Below, in pieces: positions 59,343 through 64,000 of a stretch of 64,000 nt of DNA. The stretch's first letter is position 1. Each line of letters begins with the position of its first letter. The position numbers were made by a program, and so were the translations under genes. The notes beneath the pieces are model-generated. The model worked only from the letters and a program-made list of their open reading frames with translations, was not told the DNA's origin and searched no databases. Source of the stretch: Tubiluchus corallicola (Eukaryota > Priapulida > Priapulimorpha > Priapulimorphida > Tubiluchidae); contig JAQGDQ010000841.1 of the NCBI GenBank assembly GCA_030141605.1, forward strand, positions 12,501 to 76,500. Reading direction: 5' to 3'.

Positions 59343-59885
59343 GTGAGTGTCCGAGGGTCATTCCAGCTCTCACACCTAGCCTCTTCTCTCGTGTTTTACC
59401 TGCGGTCAACTTTGGATTAGATGGTCAAATAGATAAGTGTCCTAGGGTCATTCCAGCTCTCACACCTAGGTCTCTTCTCTCATGTTTTACCAGTGGTCAA
59501 CTTTGGATTAGATGGACAAATAGGTGAGTATCCCAAGGTCATTCCAGCTCTCACACCTAGGTCTCTTCTCTCATGTTTTACCTGTGGTCAACTTTGGATT
59601 AGATGGACAAATAGGTGAGTATCCCAAGGTCATTCCAGCTCTCACACCTAGACTCCTCATGTTTTACCTGTGGTCAACTTTGGATTAGATGGTCAAATAG
59701 GTGAGTGTCCTAGGGTCATTCCAGCTCTCACACCTAGTCTCTTCTCTCATGTTTCACCTGTGATAAACTTTGGATTAGATGGTCAAATAGGTGAGTGTCC
59801 TAGGGTCATTCCAGCTCTCACACCTAGTCTCTTCTCTCATGTTTCACCTGTGGTCAACTTTGGATTAGACGGTCAAATAGGTGAG
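59255..59885. repeat. 90-bp minisatellite made of exon A end plus its 5' splice site, 7 units
   Basis: Units begin at 59255, 59345, 59435, 59526, 59617, 59703 and 59793, and the last unit ends at 59882. Each carries GTCATTCCAGCTCTCACACC and AACTTTGGATTAGATGG and ends CAAATAGGTGAGT. Lengths are 90, 90, 91, 91, 86, 90 and 90. The donor is lost in the copy ending at about 59433 (AGATAAGT). The frame is kept only into the third unit, where +1 insertions lead to TGA at about 59525, so the first donor (59343) is the one compatible with the protein. Confidence 0.95.
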
Positions 59886-60882
59886 TGGAGTAATACCTTT
59901 GATATTACGGTTTTTTCATTGTGAAGTTATATAAATTTTACACTTGTAGAAATTTTGTCATGGCCTTAGGTTCCTTTCCAAACTCTGTTAGGACCATAAG
60001 ACTTTGCTGCAGTTTGCACACGTTCACGAAACTGCTCACGGCGATTGCACTATATTTGATAATTTTTGTAGGTTTCTACTCCTCACATGATGGATTTTCA
60101 TGCAAAATTATCTATGAAATGCATTTGCCTACCTCAGACAAATTGAAAATCAATTTTGACGCTTTCAGTAACTGCAGTGTTTGCACTGTAACAATGTATA
60201 GTATCACTTGCGTGAAATCGGTTAATGCAGAAAATTTCAACTATCCAGATACAACAGTCTGATTCACTTTGACCTCATGTCTACTATATTTTTAAGGAGA
60301 AATTCCTGTTAAAAGATGAAACCAACCTAAATTCCTCCTTTCCTGATCGGTTTGTTTTTCCTGGAATAACAGCAGAACACTGCACAGACGATCATTAAAT
60401 TAGTGTGTACGATCACGCAAGTGTGTACCAGACTAGCGGCTACTCATAGATCAAGTTGGAGTGCCTGAAAAGGGCGTGTTCCTCGTAATTTTATCCAATT
60501 AAATCGCTTATGAATGTTTAAACAAATAGCTTGATTGGATAGCCGAGATTCTCCTGCATAGAACAGTACCTAATTTGTAATCAGTTAGTTATGTCTGTGC
60601 TCATATAGTAGCAGAAAAGTCACAGGTTTTGTGATATTTTGAATGGTTTGGTCATGAAGTAGCTAAGTGAAAAACACTATGGCAGTTATCGTAGGTAATA
60701 AAATACATAATTGAGACCACAGATAAAAATGACAGGTAGTCTTAAAATTCACGTGTGCTAAGCCTTGCTTTGTTTAAGTAAAATAAAATATCTTCATTTA
60801 TCCTAATCAAATACAGCAATACGCAAATTCATCATTTGATGTTACCTTCGAATTTAGCCTATCTTTTGTGTTCATTTTGTAG
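59886..60882 (+). other. Intron between TTLL4-like exons A and B
   Basis: Non-coding. The 113-codon frame at 59921-60262 has no similarity to the family and no flanking splice sites. Ends with ATTTTGTAG acceptor. Confidence 0.65.
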
Positions 60883-60993
60883 TTGAATATCTGCCAAACT
60901 ACGTGAAGAAACATCTAAAATGGAGGTTGAATATGCCTTGGAGGATTATAAAGAGGATGTTTGAACGATCAAACTATCATAGGGCAAGATCTG
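60883..60993 (+). CDS. TTLL4-like exon B
   Basis: 111 nt between TTTTGTAG and GTACGA. With the last base of exon A it encodes Val-Glu-Tyr-Leu-Pro-Asn-Tyr-Val-Lys-Lys-His-Leu-Lys-Trp-Arg and ends Arg-Met-Phe-Glu-Arg-Ser-Asn-Tyr-His. This corresponds to the Leu-Pro...Leu-Arg-Trp-Lys and (Ile/Arg)-Ser-His-Phe segment of TTLL4. Donor GTACGA is weaker than the others. Confidence 0.82.
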
Positions 60994-61086
60994 GTACGAA
61001 TGCTCAATAATTTTTCAATTTGCGGTTTTTAATATTTGGCACAACTTAGGCAGGCTTTCAGTATAGCCAGCACAAGGATGTACATT

Positions 61087-61395
61087 TATGTACAGTTAAT
61101 TCTACCGTAGAATTTATGTAGAATAGCTACATTAATTCTACCGTAGAATTTATGTAGAATAGTTACATTAATTCTACCATAGGATTTATGTAGAATAGCT
61201 ACATTAATTCTACCGTAGAATTTATGTAGAATAGCTACATTAATTCTACCATAGGATTTATGTAGAATAGCTACGTTAATTTTACTGTAAAATTTATGTA
61301 GAATAGCTACGTTAATTCTAATGTAGAATTTATGTATAATAGCTAAGTTAAGTCCAATTTATGCAGAGCAGCAACGTTAATTCAACGTAGAATAT
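61087..61395. repeat. 36-bp minisatellite in the B-C intron, about 8 units
   Basis: ATTAATTCTACCGTAGAATT plus TATGTAGAATAGCTAC. ATTCTACCGTAGAAT is a palindrome with a single central base, so each unit can form a hairpin. Confidence 0.93.
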
Positions 61396-61758
61396 ATTTA
61401 TATATACATATGTGTGTGTAGTGTGTTTATATACGTGTGTCTATATACTACAATGACTACACGTCTAAATATATGAATTAAAAGCCATTATATAGCTATG
61501 TTAAAGATTCTGAGTTTAATGAGTTAAAATGTGAGAACAAATATAACAATAAACAAACTAACGGGCTCACAAACAGGCAGACGGACAAAAAAACGAACGA
61601 ATACATTTAACACCACTATCACGACTCTCATTATGTTTGTGGCTTGCAGTAAAAGCTTGCTCAAAAACACGTAAGCAGGTTCACTAACATAAATATTCAT
61701 TCAGTCTTAACAACCAGAATACATGTTATCTGTTAGTAGCTTTATTGTGTACCGACAG
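61396..61758. other. Rest of the B-C intron
   Basis: AT-rich with short TATATA/GTGTGT stretches near 61390-61450. Ends in the acceptor ACCGACAG. Confidence 0.6.
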
Positions 61759-61832
61759 GTAAAGAGTGGACAGCTTGTTGGTGTAAAAGAATTTCCATTG
61801 AACAGATGGAAGGGTTAAAAGCATATCAAAAA
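61759..61832 (+). CDS. TTLL4-like exon C
   Basis: 74 nt between ACCGACAG and GTAAGTG. It completes a Gly codon and encodes Lys-Glu-Trp-Thr-Ala-Cys-Trp-Cys-Lys-Arg, then Gly-Leu-Lys-Ala-Tyr-Gln-Lys. This matches the Trp-x-(Gly/Ala)-Cys-Trp-Gly motif followed by the Gln-Lys that precedes the conserved Asn-His-Phe-Pro-Gly in TTLL4. Confidence 0.84.
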
Positions 61833-61874
61833 GTAAGTGATACAACGTTTAAAACGGTTTAAGCGTAAGTTATT

Positions 61875-63420
61875 AGTTCATAGCCTATTACTACTACCAC
61901 TTGCTACCTTCATTACTGAACTCTTCACTGTAGTAAAGTCACCAGTAAGAATATGCTACCTTCATTATTCTACTCTTCACTGTAGTAAAGTCAGCAGTAA
62001 GAATATGCTACCTTCATTATTCTACTCTTCACTGTAGTAAAGTCAGCAGTAAGTATATGCTACCTTCATTATTCTACTCTTCACTGTAGTAAAGTCAGCA
62101 GTAAGAATATGCTACCTTCATTATTGTACTCTTCACTGTAGTAAACTCAGCAGTAAGAATATGCTACCTTCATTATTGTACTCTTCACTGTAGTAAAGTC
62201 ACCAGCAAGAACATGCTACCTTCATTATTGTACTCGTCACTATAGTAAAGTCATCAGTAAGAATATGTTACCTTCAGTATTGTACTCTTCACTGTAGTAA
62301 AGGCACCAGTAAGAACATGCTACCTTCATTATTGTACTCTTCACTGTAGTAAAGTCACCAGTAAGAATGTCATGCTAACTTCATTATTGTACTCTCCACT
62401 GCAGTAAAGTCACCAGTAAGAACATGCTACCTTCATTACTGTACTCTTCATTGTAGTAAAGTCACCAGTAAGAATATGCTACCTTCAGTATTGTACTCTT
62501 CACTGTAGTAAAGGCATCAGTAAGAACATGCTACCTTCATTATTGTACTCTTCACTGTAGTAAAGTCACCAGTAAGAACATGCTACCTTCATTATTGTAC
62601 TCTCCACTGCAGTAAAGTCACCAGTAAGAATATGCTACCTTCATTATTGTACTCTTCACTGTAGTAAAGTCACCAGCAAGAACATGCTACCTTCATTATT
62701 GTGCTCTTCACTATGGTAAAGTCATCAGTAAGAATATGTTACCTTCAGTATTGTACTCTTCACTGTAGTAAAGGCACCAGTAAGAACATGCTAAATTCAG
62801 TATTGTACTCTTCACTGTAGTAAAGTCACTAGTAAGAATATGCTACCTTCATTATTGTACTCTTCACTGTAGTAAAGTCACCAGTAAGAATATGCTACCT
62901 TCAGTATTGTACTCTTCACTGTAGTAAAGTCACCAGTAAGAACATGCTAACTTCATTATTGTACTCTTCACTGTAGTAAAGTCACCAGTAGGAACATGCT
63001 ACCTTCATTATTGCACTCTTCACTGTAGTAAAGTCACTAGTAAGAATATGCTACCTTCATTATTGCACTCTTCACTGTAGTAAAGTCACCAGTAAGAATA
63101 TGCTACCTTCAGTATTGTACTCTTCACAGTAGTAAAGGCATCAGTAAGAATATGCTACCTTCATTATTGTACTCTTCACTGTAGTAAAGTCACCAGTAAG
63201 AACATGCTAACTTCATTATTGTACTCTTCACTGTAGCAAAGTTACCAATAAGAATATGCTACCTTCATTATTGTACTCGTCACTGTAGTAAAGTCACCAG
63301 TAAGAACATGCTACCTTCATTATTGTACTCGTCACTGTAGTAAAGTCACCAGTAAGAATATGTTACCTTCATTATTGCACTCTTCACTGTAGTAAAGTCA
63401 CCACTAAAGATATGGTGATT
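61875..63420. repeat. 52-bp minisatellite related to the exon D splice acceptor, about 29 units
   Basis: The unit is ACCTTCATTATTGTACTCTT, CACTGTAGTAAAGTCACCAG, TAAGAATATGCT. The exon D junction at 63421-63455 reads TTCATTGTTTTACACTTCAT, TGCAG, TACAGTCACTTC and aligns along about 35 bases. Each unit carries a polypyrimidine-like tract ending in TGTAG and, 11 bases later, GTAAGA. Variation in C/T and A/G positions gives sub-families. Confidence 0.95.
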
Positions 63421-63445
63421 TTCATTGTTTTACACTTCATTGCAG

Positions 63446-63640
63446 TACAGTCACTTCCCAGGTTCTGGTACAGAGAATGCGCACAAAGACAGTTTTTGGA
63501 GGAGCATACTGCACATGCGTAAAAAATTTGGCTCAAAAGAATTTGGTTTCGTGCCAATCAGCTTTCTTCTGCCTGACCAGATGACAGAGTTTCTGAGTTA
63601 CTATGACAACCATCCTCAAGGAAAGTGGATACGTAAACCA
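63446..63640 (+). CDS. TTLL4-like exon D
   Basis: 195 nt, 65 codons, between CATTGCAG and GTAAGTTC. It encodes Tyr-Ser-His-Phe-Pro-Gly-Ser, Lys-Asp-Ser-Phe-Trp-Arg-Ser-Ile, Lys-Lys-Phe-Gly-Ser-Lys-Glu-Phe-Gly-Phe-Val-Pro, Phe-Leu-Leu-Pro-Asp, and ends Gly-Lys-Trp-Ile-Arg-Lys-Pro. This is the core of the TTL domain: His-Phe-Pro-Gly, the Lys-Asp-x-x-Trp-Arg helix, Phe-x-Pro-x-(Ser/Thr)-Phe-x-Leu-Pro, and Trp-Ile-x-Lys-Pro, the start of the ATP-grasp nucleotide-binding segment. Canonical proteins have Val at the x before Lys-Pro; here it is Arg. Confidence 0.92.
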
Positions 63641-63853
63641 GTAAGTTCTAGTACACAATGTCTGCGCATTAATTGCTTTTGACTAATATAATACTTTAAT
63701 TTTAATTTGATTGAATATGAAGCTGTTTCTGAATAAATTCTAAAATAATAATTGGTGCTTTACAGCATCTTGCTTTCAATGCTTAACAAAATGATATTAT
63801 TGAAAAAAGTTTTGTGTTTTTTTTTGTCTTGTACTTTTATACTCCACTCGTAG
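63641..63853 (+). other. Intron between TTLL4-like exons D and E
   Basis: 213 bp, GTAAGTTC to CACTCGTAG. AT-rich. Confidence 0.75.
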
Positions 63854-63942
63854 TTTAGCAAGTTTGGTGGGAGAGATGTGGCAGTTTTGAACAACCGCAG
63901 TCAGCTACCAAACGATCCTGACAAGCCTTTCATTATTCAGAG
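63854..63942 (+). CDS. TTLL4-like exon E (gene continues beyond the window)
   Basis: 89 nt between CACTCGTAG and GTTTGTG. It encodes Phe-Ser-Lys-Phe-Gly-Gly-Arg-Asp-Val-Ala-Val-Leu, then Ser-Gln-Leu-Pro-Asn-Asp-Pro-Asp-Lys-Pro-Phe-Ile-Ile-Gln-Arg. The family has Pro-Ala-Ser-(Ala/Ser)-Arg-Gly-x-Gly-Ile here, then a Leu-Val-Gln-Arg-Tyr strand. The (Ile)-Ile-Gln-Arg part fits well; the Arg-Gly-x-Gly-Ile part is replaced by Phe-Gly-Gly-Arg-Asp-Val. The donor GTTTGT is non-consensus, so the exact right end is uncertain. Confidence 0.75.
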
Positions 63943-64000
63943 GTTTGTGTAGTCTATATTGTTCGTCTCTAATCTCTAATGCATTAAAAGATTGGTTGCA

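Noticed and set aside
59670-59924. 84-codon frame spanning the last units of the 90-bp array as a separate exon
   Set aside because: It is out of phase with exon A because of 91- and 86-bp units, and no acceptor opens it; it is an echo of the exon sequence.

Overview
The window is nuclear DNA from an animal, most likely an invertebrate. The evidence is spliceosomal GT-AG introns, animal gene families (doublecortin-like kinase, rolling stone, TTLL4-type tubulin ligase, BTBD3/6-type BTB-BACK), an AT-rich background, LINE, SINE and MITE fragments, and an unusually heavy load of tandem repeats. I cannot name the phylum. Almost all long reading frames in the repeats are by-products of periodicity and are not genes.

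Genes. (1) A rolling stone-like membrane protein lies on the minus strand, with two coding exons (12049-11900 and 9316-8633) joined in phase. (2) A BTBD3/6-like BTB-BACK pseudogene (about 14280-15800) is broken by stops and by a LINE reverse-transcriptase fragment. Its 3' part is duplicated head-to-head, giving an inverted repeat of about 1.1 kb. (3) A complete, uninterrupted 705-codon doublecortin-like kinase lies at 26116-28233. (4) The last exon of an LRAT-domain protein lies at 44680-45205, with Ser where the catalytic Cys is expected. (5) Five exons of a TTLL4-like tubulin polyglutamylase (59166 to the window end) have fully consistent splice phases; the gene runs off the right edge.

Repeats. 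At least fifteen minisatellite arrays are present (units of about 24 to 155 bp), with long microsatellites at the left end. Dispersed families include a ~550-600 bp element (four copies), a ~140 bp SINE-like element with an (ATG)n tail (four copies), TTAA-flanked elements, a piggyBac-like MITE, a pogo/Tigger-like MITE, hAT-like MITEs, a pair of MITEs whose ends spell DR1 nuclear-receptor sites, and LINE 3' ends.

Main observation. Several arrays grew out of functional boundaries rather than anonymous DNA. In the TTLL4-like gene a 90-bp array is the end of one coding exon plus its 5' splice site, repeated seven times. A second array of about 30 units of 52 bp is related to the 3' splice site of the exon that directly follows it. 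Near the LRAT gene, two arrays in opposite orientation carry complementary motifs and bracket a 1.2 kb element, as expected if transposon ends had been amplified. A 26-bp array sits at a point where single-copy relatives of the same dispersed element carry one or no copy. Together these suggest a locus or genome in which splice junctions and transposon ends repeatedly seed minisatellites.
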